64,000 nt of DNA from contig NZ_CANMNP010000005.1 in NCBI RefSeq assembly GCF_947499295.1, positions 124,001 through 188,000 of the forward strand, written 5' to 3'. Made by a program: the position numbers and the translations under genes. Shown here piece after piece: positions 51,765 through 62,558 of this stretch (within the stretch, counting starts at the first letter, position 1; every line of letters starts with the position of its first letter). This DNA is from an uncultured Roseibium sp. Lineage in GTDB: Bacteria; Pseudomonadota; Alphaproteobacteria; Rhizobiales; Stappiaceae. The notes under the pieces were generated by a model that saw only the letters and a list, made by a program, of their open reading frames with translations, was not told the DNA's origin and made no database searches.

Positions 51765-52775
51765 TTAGATGAGCTTCGCCATGGCAACGGCCGTGTCGGC
51801 CATGCGGTTGGAGAAACCCCACTCGTTGTCGTACCAGGTCAGGATGCGCACAAAGGTGCCGTCCATAACTTTGGTCTGGTCCATGTGGAAGACGGAAGAG
51901 TGGCTGTCATGGTTGAAGTCCATGGAAACGAGTTTTTCTTCCGTGTAACCGAGAACACCCTTCAACTTGCCGTCCGCAGCTTCCTTGATCGCTGCATTGA
52001 TTTCTTCAACGCTGGTCTCGCGCTTGGCAATGAAGTTGAGGTCGACCACAGAGACATTCGGTGTCGGTACGCGAATTGCCACACCATCCATCTTGCCATT
52101 GAGCTCCGGCAGCACCAGTCCGACAGCTTTTGCAGCACCAGTGGATGTCGGGATCATGGACATGGCAGCGGCGCGCGCTCGGTAAAGATCCTTGTGCATG
52201 GTGTCCAGGGTCGGCTGGTCACCCGTGTAGGAGTGGATCGTCGTCATGAAGCCTTTTTCAATGCCGACCGTGTCATTGAGAACGTAAGCAACCGGGGACA
52301 GACAGTTGGTTGTGCACGATGCGTTGGATACGACCAGATCTTCTGAGGTCAGTGCATCGTGGTTCACACCATAAACGATGGTCTTGTCAGCGCCCGCAGC
52401 TGGTGCTGAAACGAGAACGCGCTTTGCGCCGGCTTCCAGAAGCATGGAGGCCTTTTCCTTGGCGGTGAAGATGCCGGTGCATTCCATCGCGATGTCGACG
52501 CCAAGCTCGCCCCATGGCAGTTCCTTCGGGTCACGAATGGCGGTGACCTTGATGGGTTTGCCTCCACCAACCGATATGGTGTCGCCGTCGACTGTCACTT
52601 CGGCAGGGAATCTGCCGTGAACGGAATCATAGCGCAGCAGATGTGCGTTGGTTTCAACCGGACCAAGATCGTTGATGGCGACGACTTCAATGTCGGTGCG
52701 GCCGGATTCGACAATGCCGCGCAGGATGTTCCGGCCAATGCGGCCAAAACCGTTGATTGCTACCTTGGTTACCAT
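51765..52775 (-). CDS. gap: Type I glyceraldehyde-3-phosphate dehydrogenase
   Basis: A 336-residue enzyme that oxidises glyceraldehyde-3-phosphate with [13 protein letters not shown] is the Rossmann loop, [11 protein letters not shown] has the catalytic Cys154, and the His is in HSYTGDQ. Its leader (52776-52920) contains two hairpins: GGCGTTTT/AAAACGCC and GACCAC/GTGGTC. It lies between tkt and the lysE-pgk group. Confidence 0.97.
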   Translation of the reverse strand: MVTKVAINGFGRIGRNILRGIVESGRTDIEVVAINDLGPVETNAHLLRYDSVHGRFPAEVTVDGDTISVGGGKPIKVTAIRDPKELPWGELGVDIAMECTGIFTAKEKASMLLEAGAKRVLVSAPAAGADKTIVYGVNHDALTSEDLVVSNASCTTNCLSPVAYVLNDTVGIEKGFMTTIHSYTGDQPTLDTMHKDLYRARAAAMSMIPTSTGAAKAVGLVLPELNGKMDGVAIRVPTPNVSVVDLNFIAKRETSVEEINAAIKEAADGKLKGVLGYTEEKLVSMDFNHDSHSSVFHMDQTKVMDGTFVRILTWYDNEWGFSNRMADTAVAMAKLI

Positions 52776-52920
52776 ATTCCACTCCTGCGATCTTCGGCGT
52801 TTTGTTCCAAGAAAAACGCCAACTTTATGACCACATGTGTCGTGGTCGCTTGGAAGAGCCTCAAGTGCTCAGGGCCCGGCAACATATGGGGGATCTGGCG
52901 TCGCCGGGAATTGATCTCAA

Positions 52921-54909
52921 TTAAGTTGCGAGCTTTTCTTTCGCAGCAGAGACAACAGCGTCCTTGGTGATGCCGAAGTGCTCATAAAGCTCCTTGTAGG
53001 GTGCGCTCGCGCCGAAGCCGGTCATTCCGACAAACAGGCCGTCATTGCCGACGAAACGGTCCCATCCCATGCGGATGCCCGCTTCCACGGCAATCTTGAC
53101 CGGGCTGTCGCCGATGATGTCTGCCTTGTAGTCGTCCGATTGGGATTCGAACAGCTCGAAAGATGGAACAGAGACAACTCGCGTCGCAATACCATCTTCG
53201 GTCAACTCTTTATGAGCGTCGACGGCGATTTCGACTTCCGAACCCGACGCGAAGATAGTGACCGCTGGGCTGTCTTCACAGTCAATCAGCACATAAGCGC
53301 CTTTGGCACAAAGGTTGTCGTCTTCGAAAGTCTTGCGCTGAGAGGGGAGGTTCTGGCGGGTCAACGCCAGTACAGACGGTCCGGATCTGTCTTCAAGCGA
53401 CAGTTGCCAGCATTCCAGCGTTTCGGTGATGTCGGCAGGCCGGTAGAACGTAAGGTTCGGGATCGCGCGCAAAGCCGCGAAGTGCTCCACTGGTTGGTGG
53501 GTCGGACCGTCTTCGCCAAGTCCGATGGAATCGTGCGTCATCACATGGACAACCCGCTGGCCCATTAATGCTGCAAGCCGGATCGAGGGACGACAATAAT
53601 CGGAGAAAATCAAAAAGCCGCCGGAATAAGGGATCAGGCCGCCGTGGAGCGCCATCCCGTTCATGGCCGCAGCCATGCTGTGTTCACGAATGCCGTAGTG
53701 AATGTAACGTCCGGAGAAATCGTCCGGTGTCACCGGGGCGGTCTGCGGCGTCTTGGTGTTATTCGACCCGGTCAGGTCAGCAGACCCACCAATCGTTTCC
53801 GGAACAACTTCGTTGATCACGCTCAGGACAGCTTCGGAAGCCTTGCGCGTTGCCATGGTCGGCTGTTCGTCTGCGAGCTTCTTCTTGTAGTCCAGAATGG
53901 CCTGGGTGAAGGTCGCCGGCAGATCGCCACGATACCGGCGGTCAAACTCGGCCCGCGTTTCCGCGTCCGCCTCGGCAAATCGCTTTTGCCAGTCCTTGTG
54001 CGCGTGAGCGGAGCGAAGTCCGGCAATCCGCCATGCATCCAAAACATCACTCGGAATGTCGAAGGGTTCATGCGGCCAGTTGAGAGCTTCCCGTGTCCCG
54101 ACAATTTCTTCCGCACCGAGGGGTGAGCCGTGTGCCTTCTGTGACCCGGCCTTGGTAGGAGCGCCAAATCCGATTGTGGTTTTGGCAGCGATCAGGGTGG
54201 GGCGATCGCTTGCCTGGGCTTGGCGGATCACGGCGGCAAGAGCGTCCGGGTCATGACCATCGACACTCAACGTGTTCCAGCCAGACGCTGCAAATCTGGC
54301 CTGCTGGTCTGTCGAATCGGTAATTTCGACCTTACCGTCAATGGAAATGCCGTTGTCGTCCCAGATCACGATCAGCTTGTTCAGCTTCAGGTGACCTGCA
54401 AGTGTCAGCGCTTCCTGGCTGATACCTTCCATGAGGCAGCCGTCGCCGGCGAGAACGTATGTGTAGTGATCAACAAGGTCTTTGCCGAAACGCTCTTCCT
54501 GCAGGCGTTCTGCAATCGCCATTCCAACGGCATTGCCCAGCCCCTGGCCAAGCGGGCCGGTTGTCGTCTCGATGCCGGCACCATGACCATATTCGGGGTG
54601 ACCGGCCGTGCGCGATCCGAGCTGGCGGAAATTCTTGACTTCATCAAGCGTGAAGTCTTCGTAGCCGAGCAAATACAGCAGGCTGTAAAGCAGCATGGAC
54701 CCGTGACCGGCAGAAAGAACGAACCGATCACGGTCGGACCAGTCGGGTGCTGTCGGATCGAACTTCAAAAACTGGGTAAACAGAACGGTTGCGATATCGG
54801 CGGCCCCCATGGGCAGTCCGGGGTGACCGGATTTCGCCTTTTCCACGGCATCGATGGCAAGGAAGCGGATCGCATTTGCCATGCGCTGGTGCTTTTCAAT
54901 ATCGGTCAT
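52921..54909 (-). CDS. tkt: Transketolase
   Basis: A 662-residue thiamine-diphosphate enzyme of the pentose phosphate pathway. [24 protein letters not shown] (ThDP motif) and [13 protein letters not shown] C-terminal parts are present. It moves two-carbon units between sugars. The ATG at MTDIEKHQ follows GGGAAGACG. Its first part overlaps only non-coding upstream frame. Confidence 0.97.
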   Translation of the reverse strand: MTDIEKHQRMANAIRFLAIDAVEKAKSGHPGLPMGAADIATVLFTQFLKFDPTAPDWSDRDRFVLSAGHGSMLLYSLLYLLGYEDFTLDEVKNFRQLGSRTAGHPEYGHGAGIETTTGPLGQGLGNAVGMAIAERLQEERFGKDLVDHYTYVLAGDGCLMEGISQEALTLAGHLKLNKLIVIWDDNGISIDGKVEITDSTDQQARFAASGWNTLSVDGHDPDALAAVIRQAQASDRPTLIAAKTTIGFGAPTKAGSQKAHGSPLGAEEIVGTREALNWPHEPFDIPSDVLDAWRIAGLRSAHAHKDWQKRFAEADAETRAEFDRRYRGDLPATFTQAILDYKKKLADEQPTMATRKASEAVLSVINEVVPETIGGSADLTGSNNTKTPQTAPVTPDDFSGRYIHYGIREHSMAAAMNGMALHGGLIPYSGGFLIFSDYCRPSIRLAALMGQRVVHVMTHDSIGLGEDGPTHQPVEHFAALRAIPNLTFYRPADITETLECWQLSLEDRSGPSVLALTRQNLPSQRKTFEDDNLCAKGAYVLIDCEDSPAVTIFASGSEVEIAVDAHKELTEDGIATRVVSVPSFELFESQSDDYKADIIGDSPVKIAVEAGIRMGWDRFVGNDGLFVGMTGFGASAPYKELYEHFGITKDAVVSAAKEKLAT

Positions 54910-55330
54910 CGTCTTCCCGTTGCTTGCGTTGAAGCGCCATTGCCGGAGTTGGACCACCCGGCAAGGTGTGAATGAGGTACGTTGCTCAGAAGCTGACTAT
55001 CGTCAATTTCGAACAGGCGCCAGACAAATATCAGGAACCGTCGGCGAGTCAACAAAGGCGAGCCAACGGAATCCCGGAAGAAATTTTCTTTTTGGGCGTT
55101 ATAGAGTTGAGGATTCTGCCAATGGTGCCATTGACTGAGAGAAGTTGCGATGCCTAAGCTCGACGCCCTGAAAAAGATTTGCTTTTTCGCCGCGAAACAT
55201 TCGCGTGAACGCAATGTCCGAAGTGTCATTGGACCTTGGGCGGGGCGGCAGCGAAAGCGTCAAATCTCCAGAATGTGCGTTTGAAAGGAACTGGCGGACC
55301 GCCGCAAAACACGTTGGGACCATGTAATAA
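54910..55330. other. Divergent region between tkt and DUF4164-zapA
   Basis: About 420 bases that should hold the promoters of both transcripts. I see no coding sequence, strong hairpin or known RNA element. Confidence 0.5.
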
Positions 55331-55627
55331 ATGGCGGATGTCGACTGTATGGAAAAAACCAGTCTCACCGACGCGGTAAAGCGCCTTGATTCAGCCGTCG
55401 GTCAGCTGGAGGCGGCTGTTCAGCGTCGAATGGACGCCGACAGATCGTTGAATGCCTTGCAGGATGATCTTCAAAGGCTTGGCGAAGACCGGTCTCAACT
55501 GGCTGCATCACTCGATGAAAGCGAAGCGCGAGCTTCCCGTTTGGAAGAAGCCAACAAGGACGTGTCCCGCCGGCTTGTTTCTGCGATGGAGACTATCCGC
55601 AGTGTTCTGGATGCGCATGGAGGCTGA
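55331..55627 (+). CDS. DUF4164 coiled-coil protein
   Basis: A 98-residue, almost fully coiled-coil protein. AVKRLDSAVGQLEAAVQRRM and the Glu/Arg/Leu repeats fit DUF4164, which is regularly found next to zapA in alphaproteobacteria. It ends seven bases before zapA and is probably coupled to it. A division-related role is inferred from the neighbour. Confidence 0.82.
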   Translation: MADVDCMEKTSLTDAVKRLDSAVGQLEAAVQRRMDADRSLNALQDDLQRLGEDRSQLAASLDESEARASRLEEANKDVSRRLVSAMETIRSVLDAHGG

Positions 55628-55634
55628 CTGAAAA

Positions 55635-56015
55635 ATGGCGCAGATTACCGTCACAATTAACGGCAAAGCCTTCCGCATGGCTTGCGATGATGGTGAAGAG
55701 GAGCGTCTTCAGGGTCTTGCTGCGCGTTTCGACGGCTGGATAGGTGAATTGAAGGGCGCATTCGGGGAAATCGGCGACCAGCGTCTGACTGTCATGGCCG
55801 GCATTATGGCAACCGACCAATTGTCGGAGCTTGAACGCAAGATAGTCAGGCTTGAAGCCGACCTGGAAGACGCCAAACGGCAGCAGGACGCGGCGCTCGA
55901 CAACATGAGCCAGAATGAAGAAGAACTCTCCAGGGCGGTCAATACCGCTGCGGCAAGGATTGAGAGCCTTGCCGATGGCTTGAGCAAGAGCCTCAAAAAT
56001 CCGGAAAACTCCTGA
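55635..56015 (+). CDS. zapA: Cell division protein ZapA
   Basis: A 126-residue protein. ITVTINGKAFRMACDDGEEERLQGLAARFDGWI is the ZapA N-terminal domain, followed by a long coiled coil. ZapA cross-links FtsZ filaments at the division ring. 6S RNA follows the gene, as in many alphaproteobacteria. Confidence 0.92.
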   Translation: MAQITVTINGKAFRMACDDGEEERLQGLAARFDGWIGELKGAFGEIGDQRLTVMAGIMATDQLSELERKIVRLEADLEDAKRQQDAALDNMSQNEEELSRAVNTAAARIESLADGLSKSLKNPENS

Positions 56016-56092
56016 ACAATGCCGGATCATGCGGCGGCCCTTTGCATTCAGTCTTCAAATTCATTTGTATTGAATGTCCAGCCGCTCTGGTA

Positions 56093-56250
56093 ATTGCCGG
56101 AGGTCGGGTCTATATGCCGTAGTCGCGGCTGCCCGATACGTCAGGAACATTATCCCCGGGGCCTTACGCATTCCTTCGGGAGCTGTCCCTGCGCTGGGCC
56201 GTGGTCCGTTGCATACGGCGCCCACCTACATTGTAGGTTCTCCGGGATTG
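56093..56250 (+). ncRNA. ssrS: 6S RNA
   Basis: The space between zapA and the formyl-THF cyclo-ligase gene is the standard location of 6S RNA. The region folds into a long rod. A closing stem pairs CCGGAG at 56097-56102 with CTCCGG at 56240-56245, and an inner arm pairs GCCGTA (56116-56121) with TACGGC (56214-56219) around a large central bubble. 6S RNA binds the sigma-70 polymerase and lowers transcription in slow growth. The ends are approximate. Confidence 0.82.
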
Positions 56251-56369
56251 CAGATCCAACGGTCGGACGGCTGCACATTTCTTTTCTCAATGCCCGGCTG
56301 AACTGGCCGGCCGCAGCGCTTGCGGCGGACCGGGCCGAGACAGATTTGATCGCTTTGACTTAAGGGGCC

Positions 56370-56948
56370 ATGGCAATTCATTCTTCCCTAGCCGAAAAAA
56401 AAGAAATTGTTCGCAAGCAGGCACTCGCCCGCCGAAAGGCGATGAGCGAAATCGAACGGATCGAAAAGAGCCTCGCTCTGATTGATCATGTCGACGATTT
56501 GCCTCTCCCTGATGGGGCTGTTGTTTCAGGTTTCTGGCCGATCCGTGACGAGATAGATCTCAGACCGCTCATGGACATTTTGCGTCAAAAGGGTCATCCA
56601 CTGTGTCTGCCGGCTATTGCCGAACCTCATCTTCAGTTTCGCAGACTTGAGCGTGGCTGCGAATTGGTGCCGGCAGGATTTGGGACGCTGGAACCAGCAC
56701 CTTCTGCAGATGAAATGCGTCCGGATGTTATGCTCATGCCTTTGTCGGGCTTTGACAATGCCGGCAACCGTCTTGGCTATGGAAAGGGTCATTACGACAC
56801 GGCAATCGCCGCCATCGAAAAGGAAAGCCCCCTCTTGTGTATCGGCGTGGCTTTTGCGGTTCAGGAGGTTGACCGCGTGCCCATTGAAGCGCATGACAAA
56901 CCACTGAATGGGATTTTAACTGAAGTCGGATACCGGGCATTCAGCTGA
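56370..56948 (+). CDS. 5-formyltetrahydrofolate cyclo-ligase
   Basis: A 192-residue enzyme that converts 5-formyl-THF to methenyl-THF with ATP. RKQALARRKAM is the basic N-terminal substrate contact, and LMPLSGFDNAGNRLGYGKGHYD is the phosphate/ATP motif. Its pairing with 6S RNA is widely conserved (ygfA in E. coli). Confidence 0.93.
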   Translation: MAIHSSLAEKKEIVRKQALARRKAMSEIERIEKSLALIDHVDDLPLPDGAVVSGFWPIRDEIDLRPLMDILRQKGHPLCLPAIAEPHLQFRRLERGCELVPAGFGTLEPAPSADEMRPDVMLMPLSGFDNAGNRLGYGKGHYDTAIAAIEKESPLLCIGVAFAVQEVDRVPIEAHDKPLNGILTEVGYRAFS

Positions 56949-56996
56949 CTATAGGCCGCTGTCGCATGTCAGCTTTTGGACGCCTAGCGAGGTTAC

Positions 56997-57827
56997 ATGC
57001 GTATTTTGTTTCTGGGGGATCTTGTCGGCCGCTCCGGTCGTTCTGCTGTGATCGACAAATTGCCCGGGCTTGTAGAGGCCAATCAGCTCGACTTCGTCAT
57101 TGTGAACGGTGAAAATGCGGCATCCGGTTTTGGGATTACCGAGGCAATTCTGCAAGATGTTCTGGACGCAGGTGCAGATGTTGTAACGACCGGCAATCAC
57201 GTCTGGGACCAGCGGGATACACTTGTTTACATCGAGCGTCAGGATCGTCTGCTTCGGCCTGTGAACTTTCCTTCTGGCACGCCGGGCAGGGGAGCCCATC
57301 TCTATACGGCCCGAAATGGCGCGCAGGTGATGGTCGCCAATGTGATGGGCCGCGTCTATATGGATGCGCTTGATGACCCGTTTGCTGCGATGGAAAGGGT
57401 TGTAACTGACTGCCCGCTGGCTGAAGTTGCAGATGCGATCATTGTCGACATGCATGCCGAGGCAACCAGCGAAAAACAGGCTATGGGCCATTTCCTGGAC
57501 GGGAGGGTCAGCCTTGTGGTTGGCACACATACCCATGTTCCAACTGCCGACCACCAGATCCTGGAGAACGGCACCGCCTATCTATCGGATGCCGGAATGT
57601 GCGGTGCTTATGACAGCGTGCTTGGAATGGACAAGGAAGAACCGGTCAATCGGTTCCAACGCAAGATACCTGGATCAAGGTTCGCGCCTGCAACGGGAGA
57701 CGCCACCATCTGTGGCGTGGCAATAGAGACAAATGACCGGACAGGACTTGCCGAACGGATTGCCCCGATCCGGATCGGTGGGCGGTTAGAGCCGGTCCTG
57801 CCGCATTTCTGGTCCGATCCGGCCTGA
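56997..57827 (+). CDS. YmdB-like metallophosphoesterase
   Basis: A 276-residue phosphodiesterase of the TIGR00282 family. GDLVGRSGR, NGENAASGFGI, TTGNHVWDQ, DMHAEATSEK and GTHTHVPTADH supply the metal-binding residues. Bacillus YmdB hydrolyses cyclic nucleotides and affects development; the role here is unknown. It follows the cyclo-ligase at 48 bases. Confidence 0.9.
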   Translation: MRILFLGDLVGRSGRSAVIDKLPGLVEANQLDFVIVNGENAASGFGITEAILQDVLDAGADVVTTGNHVWDQRDTLVYIERQDRLLRPVNFPSGTPGRGAHLYTARNGAQVMVANVMGRVYMDALDDPFAAMERVVTDCPLAEVADAIIVDMHAEATSEKQAMGHFLDGRVSLVVGTHTHVPTADHQILENGTAYLSDAGMCGAYDSVLGMDKEEPVNRFQRKIPGSRFAPATGDATICGVAIETNDRTGLAERIAPIRIGGRLEPVLPHFWSDPA

Positions 57828-57929
57828 TGAGTGGTCGGGCGTTTCCGCAAGCTGGATTTTCGACCGCAACTTGCCTATAAGCGGGCGCAGTTTTCATCGA
57901 CATCACCTTAAGAAGAACCGAGAAGAGCC

Positions 57930-58676
57930 ATGGCAGGCCATTCAAAATTCAAGAACATCATGCACCGCAAGGGCCGCCAGGATGCGGCCCGCTCCAAGAT
58001 GTTCTCCAAACTGTCCAAGGAAATCACCGTCGCGGCAAAGATGGGTGACCCTGATCCAGACTCCAATCCGCGCCTGCGTCTTGCCGTTCAGAACGCCAAG
58101 GCCCAGTCGATGCCCAAGGACAATATCCAGCGGGCGATCAACAAGTCGCAAACGGGTGATGGCGATAACTACGAAGAGATCCGCTACGAAGGATACGGAC
58201 CCGCCGGGGTTGCCGTCGTTGTCGAAGCGCTGACGGACAATCGCAACCGGTCTGCTTCCAACGTCCGCTCCTATTTTACCAAATGTGGCGGCTCGCTTGG
58301 GGAAACCGGCTCAGTTTCCTTCATGTTCGATCGTGTTGGTGAGGTCATCTACAAGCCGGAAGCTGGTGAGGCCGATGCGGTTCTGGAGGCTGCGATCGAG
58401 GCGGGTGCTGAAGATGTTCAATCTGATGAAAGCGGTCACACGATCTATACCGCCTTTGAAGATCTGAACGATGTAGCCAAGGCGCTTGAAGATGCACTCG
58501 GCGAAGCGGATTCCACCAAGATTATCTGGAAACCGCAGAACCTGACCCCCGTCGATGTGGACAAGGCGCAAACGCTGATGAAACTCATCGACATGCTTGA
58601 AGACGATGACGACGTTCAAAACGTTTATTCGAACTTCGATGTTGATGAAGAAACCATGGCCGCGCTCGCGACCTGA
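57930..58676 (+). CDS. yebC: YebC/PmpR family regulator
   Basis: A 248-residue protein. [39 protein letters not shown] is the strongly conserved start. YebC proteins bind DNA or the ribosome, and recent work links them to relief of proline-stalled ribosomes, like EF-P in this window. Length is normal. A strong terminator follows. Confidence 0.95.
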   Translation: MAGHSKFKNIMHRKGRQDAARSKMFSKLSKEITVAAKMGDPDPDSNPRLRLAVQNAKAQSMPKDNIQRAINKSQTGDGDNYEEIRYEGYGPAGVAVVVEALTDNRNRSASNVRSYFTKCGGSLGETGSVSFMFDRVGEVIYKPEAGEADAVLEAAIEAGAEDVQSDESGHTIYTAFEDLNDVAKALEDALGEADSTKIIWKPQNLTPVDVDKAQTLMKLIDMLEDDDDVQNVYSNFDVDEETMAALAT

Positions 58677-58697
58677 GCGTGCGTGACGATGCTTTGC

Positions 58698-58723
58698 AAA
58701 ACCCCGGCCTGGCCGGGGTTTTT
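58698..58723 (+). terminator. Terminator of yebC
   Basis: AACCCCGG-CCTGG-CCGGGGTTTTTCG. An 8-base stem with flanking A and T runs. Confidence 0.92.
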
Positions 58724-58774
58724 CGTTTCGAAAGGCTGGTGCATTGCGGGCGTTGAGAATTGAAAGGTTTCGGA

Positions 58775-59089
58775 GTGTTCCAGATTTTCGAGTTGACCCA
58801 GGACGATCCCAAGACGCTGCAGGAACGCACCTTGAAGCTTTCCGAAGAGGCCGGTGAACTGGCTCAGGCTGTTTTGTCCGTCACCAAGGCCCCGGGCAGT
58901 GCCTACAAGAACCATTCCATTGAGGATGTGCGCGAAGAAGCGGTCGATGCAACAATCGTCGCTCTAAGCATTCTTGCGCAAGCATGTTCAAGCCGCTCAG
59001 AATTTGAGAGCGAGCTGGAACGGCTCATGAGCGAAAAATGCGGGAAGTGGCGAGAAAAGGTTCTGGAACAAGAAGCGTCAACGGAATAG
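58775..59089 (+). CDS. MazG-like nucleotide pyrophosphohydrolase
   Basis: A 104-residue protein from GTG, with GAAAGG seven bases before it; a TTG 15 bases earlier is also in frame. KLSEEAGELAQAVLSV and EEAVDATIVALSIL give the E-x-x-E and E-x-x-D metal motif of all-alpha NTP pyrophosphatases. It may hydrolyse abnormal nucleotides. Its end overlaps the convergent TauE gene by 12 bases. Confidence 0.8.
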   Translation: MFQIFELTQDDPKTLQERTLKLSEEAGELAQAVLSVTKAPGSAYKNHSIEDVREEAVDATIVALSILAQACSSRSEFESELERLMSEKCGKWREKVLEQEASTE

Positions 59090-59839
59090 TCCATCCAGCG
59101 CGGGCATGCTTGTCAAAGCAGCCAGGGCAATCAGGACATAGGCGACCTTCCGATAAAGGCTCGGATTTGCCCATTTGAAGCCGCGCGTGCCTGCAAAGAT
59201 CGCAAGAGCATAAACCGGAACCGCAACGACCAGCAGGTGAAGCACCTTGATGGTGAAAAACCCGTGCAGCAAATAGGCGAAAAAAGTCCCCACGCTTGCC
59301 AGCGAAAAGAAGACGATCAGATTGGCTCTGATGGTTTGAGGATTGGAGGAACTGGACAGCCACATGGCAACAACGGGTGGGGCTGACACTTGCGATACGC
59401 CTCCAAGAATGCCGGAGACGCCACCTGTTGCGAACGAAATCGCCGAATTAGGCTGCTTTCGGTAGCGCCAGCCTGAAATCAAAAGCAGCAGTAGCCCGGT
59501 CACGATGGCAAAGATGGCCCATCTCAAAACAAGAATGTCCGTATTGGCCAGAAGCCATGCGCCGAAGTGCACAAAAACAATTGCGCCGAACACGGCGGGC
59601 AACACTGTGGACCATACGCACTGCCTGACGGCACGTACCAGAAGGGGCAGCGTCACGATGCTGTCTATGAAAAGGAAGGTCGCAGCTGCGGTGGCGGGCA
59701 GGATGACACTCGTTGCAACCGGGATGAAAATCATGCCCGCACCGAAACCTGCAAACCCGCGAACGCACCCGGCTACGAACAGAACTAGCGCCAGGAAGGC
59801 AAGCATCTCAGGTGTAAACGAGGTGAAAATTTCGTCCAT
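59078..59839 (-). CDS. TauE/SafE family anion exporter (paralog 2)
   Basis: A 253-residue membrane protein with about eight hydrophobic segments. [21 protein letters not shown] and [21 protein letters not shown] are the family repeats. It likely exports sulfite or a related anion. The start at MDEIFTSF follows AAAGAG. It is a distinct paralog of the gene at 27.4 kb. Confidence 0.86.
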   Translation of the reverse strand: MDEIFTSFTPEMLAFLALVLFVAGCVRGFAGFGAGMIFIPVATSVILPATAAATFLFIDSIVTLPLLVRAVRQCVWSTVLPAVFGAIVFVHFGAWLLANTDILVLRWAIFAIVTGLLLLLISGWRYRKQPNSAISFATGGVSGILGGVSQVSAPPVVAMWLSSSSNPQTIRANLIVFFSLASVGTFFAYLLHGFFTIKVLHLLVVAVPVYALAIFAGTRGFKWANPSLYRKVAYVLIALAALTSMPALDGLFR

Positions 59840-60040
59840 GCAATCTCTTTGGTGAGCGGCATCCATGCGATGGCGGTCGTTTGCCTCAAGCCGAAGGCCG
59901 AAAACGATCGACAAGGGCAGTGCCGGAGATGGACAACATATGCCAACTACGCCTCTCTGACCGGGTTTTGGACAGGCTTTAGGTTGGTAAGCTCCGCTTC
60001 TGCTGGCGTCAACGAAGAAGTTTTGTTACCGATTTGTTCC

Positions 60041-60556
60041 ATGACACATGCGATTCGATTGCTGGGGATCGACCCGGGACTGCGGCGCACCGGTTGGGGC
60101 ATGATCGAGGCGGCGGGTAACAGGCTGTCCTTCATTGCTTCCGGCACGGTGACTTCAAACAACAAGAAAAGCCTGGCCGAGCGTCTCGTGGAGTTGCATG
60201 ACGGGCTCTCCGAGGTTGTTCGGCAGCACGAGCCGCAAGAAGCTGCCGTTGAGCATACATTTGTAAACAAGGATGCCGGGGCGACGCTGAAGCTCGGCCA
60301 AGCCCGTGGCGTGGCGTTGTTGGTTCCCTCGCTTGCTGGACTGGCGGTCGCAGAATACGCGCCCAATCTTGTGAAGAAGACCGTGGTTGGAACAGGACAC
60401 GCTGAGAAAGAACAGATCCGGGCAATGGTCAAGGTGCTGATGCCCCGTGCGACGTTCAACTCGGACGATGCGGCAGATGCGCTTGCGATTGCCATCTGCC
60501 ACGCACAGCATCGGGCCAACAGCGCAGCACGCCTTGCGGCGATGGGGGCGGTATGA
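60041..60556 (+). CDS. ruvC: Holliday junction resolvase RuvC
   Basis: A 171-residue endonuclease. Catalytic residues are Asp11 ([14 protein letters not shown]), Glu71 (AAVEHTF) and the Asp142/143/146 group ([12 protein letters not shown]). It cuts Holliday junctions symmetrically. The ATG at MTHAIRLLG is chosen; the longer frame is not conserved-looking. Its last bases overlap ruvA (ATGA). Confidence 0.96.
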   Translation: MTHAIRLLGIDPGLRRTGWGMIEAAGNRLSFIASGTVTSNNKKSLAERLVELHDGLSEVVRQHEPQEAAVEHTFVNKDAGATLKLGQARGVALLVPSLAGLAVAEYAPNLVKKTVVGTGHAEKEQIRAMVKVLMPRATFNSDDAADALAIAICHAQHRANSAARLAAMGAV

Positions 60557-61170
60557 TCGGAAAGCTGAAAGGGACCGTCGACAGTTACGGGGAAGATCAT
60601 GTGATCCTCGACGTGCACGGTGTCGGCTACCAGGTTCACTGCCCTTCACGCATTCTTCAGGGCTTGCCGAGAACCGGAGAAGCGGCGGTACTGTTCATTG
60701 AAACCATGGTGCGTGAGGACATGATCCGATTGTTCGGTTTCGCTCAAGAAGCGGAGCGGGAATGGTTCAGGATCCTGATGACCGTTCAAGGCGTCGGGGC
60801 AAAGGTTGCGCTCGGTATCTTGGGTATCTTGAAAGCCAGTGAAGTGGCCAATGCCATAGCGCTTGGCGACAAGGCGACGATCTCGCGCGCGCCAGGTGTC
60901 GGCAAACGTGTCGCTGAGCGCATCCTGACCGAACTCAAGGACAAGGCACCAGGATTGGCAACCGTCGATCAAGGAACGATTGCCGTTTCGCAGGATGTGG
61001 CAGACAATGTTGCTGCGCGCCCGGTTGCCGAAGCCGTCTCCGCGCTCACAAATCTCGGTTACCCTCAGCCACAGGCAAGTGCGGCTGTTGCCAAGGCAAT
61101 GCAGTCCGCAGGTGAAGATGCATCTACGGAAAAGCTGATCCGCCTCGGTTTGAAGGAATTGTCCGCATGA
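60553..61170 (+). CDS. ruvA: Holliday junction helicase subunit RuvA
   Basis: A 205-residue protein. The N-terminal OB fold starts [21 protein letters not shown], followed by two helix-hairpin-helix motifs ([17 protein letters not shown] and [16 protein letters not shown]) and a C-terminal RuvB-binding domain. It overlaps ruvC by four bases and the small membrane gene after it by four. Confidence 0.96.
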   Translation: MIGKLKGTVDSYGEDHVILDVHGVGYQVHCPSRILQGLPRTGEAAVLFIETMVREDMIRLFGFAQEAEREWFRILMTVQGVGAKVALGILGILKASEVANAIALGDKATISRAPGVGKRVAERILTELKDKAPGLATVDQGTIAVSQDVADNVAARPVAEAVSALTNLGYPQPQASAAVAKAMQSAGEDASTEKLIRLGLKELSA

Positions 61171-61412
61171 TAGCGTTCACTTATGCCGTCATTGCCATAA
61201 CATTCATTGTCCTGGGGATCGGCGGTATCATGTATCTGGACCACCGTTTCTCGCTGTCTGTCGGCGATCGTCCATTTGCGATCAAGGGGCGCCGTATCGA
61301 AACGGACGATCCGTTTGTGCGAAGCCAGTTCAAGAAATTCTATGCGATCAGGGTGGCATATTCCCTGTTTCTCCTGGTGATGCTGTTTGTGGTCGTTAGC
61401 CATGTCGGATAA
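61167..61412 (+). CDS. Small membrane protein inserted between ruvA and ruvB
   Basis: An 81-residue protein with two membrane helices: about 5-23 ([19 protein letters not shown]) and 61-80. Between them is a charged loop. Its ATG overlaps the ruvA stop and its end overlaps ruvB by 11 bases, so it is read as part of the ruv operon. I do not recognise a family. Overlap on both sides argues that the frame is translated. Confidence 0.72.
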   Translation: MIAFTYAVIAITFIVLGIGGIMYLDHRFSLSVGDRPFAIKGRRIETDDPFVRSQFKKFYAIRVAYSLFLLVMLFVVVSHVG

Positions 61413-62442
61413 CGAACGCATTGTGACACCGGAAATTCGCGGCGATGAGATCGACAGCACCATGCGTCCGCAGGCTTTGGACGAGTTTGTCGGCCAGGCC
61501 CAGGCGCGTGCCAATCTGAAAGTTTTCATTGGTGCGGCCAAGGCACGTGGAGAGGCGCTTGATCATGTGCTTTTCGTCGGGCCGCCCGGCCTCGGCAAGA
61601 CAACGCTGGCCCAGATCATGGCGCGTGAGCTTGGAGTGAATTTTCGGGCAACATCCGGTCCGGTTATTGCCAAAGCAGGCGATCTTGCAGCTCTGCTCAC
61701 CAATCTGGAAGAGCGGGACGTGCTCTTCATCGACGAGATCCACCGGCTCAACCCTGCGGTTGAGGAAGTGCTTTATCCGGCAATGGAGGATTACCAGCTC
61801 GATCTGATCATCGGTGAAGGGCCGGCGGCGCGATCGGTGAAGATCGACCTGGCAAAATTCACTCTTGTTGCCGCGACAACGCGGCTTGGCCTCCTGACAA
61901 CACCGCTGCGTGACCGGTTCGGTATTCCCGTGCGTCTGCAATTCTATACGGTCGCGGAACTTGAACATATCGTCAAGCGGGGCGCATCGATCCTTCAGAT
62001 CGGCATGGCCGAAGACGGTGCACGCGAAATTGCAAAGCGGTCTCGCGGTACGCCGCGTATTGCAGGCCGGCTGCTTCGCCGCGTGCGGGACTTTGCCGTC
62101 TTCGAAGGCACGGAAAGAGTTGATCGTGCGCTCGCCGACAAGGCGTTGCGTCAGCTGGAGGTCGACCAAGCGGGGTTGGACAGTCTTGACCGGCGCTACC
62201 TCAATCAGATTGCCGTCAATTTTGGCGGTGGGCCCGTTGGGATCGAGACCATTGCGGCAGCTTTGTCGGAGCCAAGGGACGCTATTGAGGAGATTGTCGA
62301 ACCATATCTGATTCAGAATGGTTTCCTGCAGCGAACACCGCGCGGGCGCGTTCTGACACCCATGGCATTCGAGCATCTAGGACTGGCTACGCCGTCCCGG
62401 CCGAACGCTCCGCAAATGGGTTTGTTTCAGGACCCGGACTAG
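61402..62442 (+). CDS. ruvB: Holliday junction helicase RuvB
   Basis: A 346-residue AAA+ motor. Walker [12 protein letters not shown], Walker [10 protein letters not shown], sensor TTRLGLL and the arginine-finger region [19 protein letters not shown] are all present. It drives branch migration with RuvA. The ATG at [10 protein letters not shown] lies inside the end of the small membrane gene. Confidence 0.97.
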   Translation: MSDNERIVTPEIRGDEIDSTMRPQALDEFVGQAQARANLKVFIGAAKARGEALDHVLFVGPPGLGKTTLAQIMARELGVNFRATSGPVIAKAGDLAALLTNLEERDVLFIDEIHRLNPAVEEVLYPAMEDYQLDLIIGEGPAARSVKIDLAKFTLVAATTRLGLLTTPLRDRFGIPVRLQFYTVAELEHIVKRGASILQIGMAEDGAREIAKRSRGTPRIAGRLLRRVRDFAVFEGTERVDRALADKALRQLEVDQAGLDSLDRRYLNQIAVNFGGGPVGIETIAAALSEPRDAIEEIVEPYLIQNGFLQRTPRGRVLTPMAFEHLGLATPSRPNAPQMGLFQDPD

Positions 62443-62535
62443 TTTTACGTGTGATTTTGAAAGTCAACTTATAGGTAATTTTATCGAACTAGCTCGACTT
62501 TGATTAAACATTTATTGGCGAATCTCAACCTATGA

Positions 62536-62555
62536 TCCCCCAAATTTGTGGGGGA
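62536..62555 (+). promoter_or_regulatory. Hairpin covering the ribosome site of the chemotaxis receptor
   Basis: TCCCCC, eight bases (AAATTTGT), GGGGGA. The right arm is the GGGGGA Shine-Dalgarno, four bases before the start codon, so pairing would block translation. Possible RNA-based control by temperature, an sRNA or a protein. Confidence 0.55.
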
Positions 62556-62558
62556 ATC

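Noticed and set aside
52796..52847. Hairpins in the gap leader as a riboswitch
   Set aside because: Two simple stems are present but no known aptamer pattern or expression platform with a T-run could be identified.
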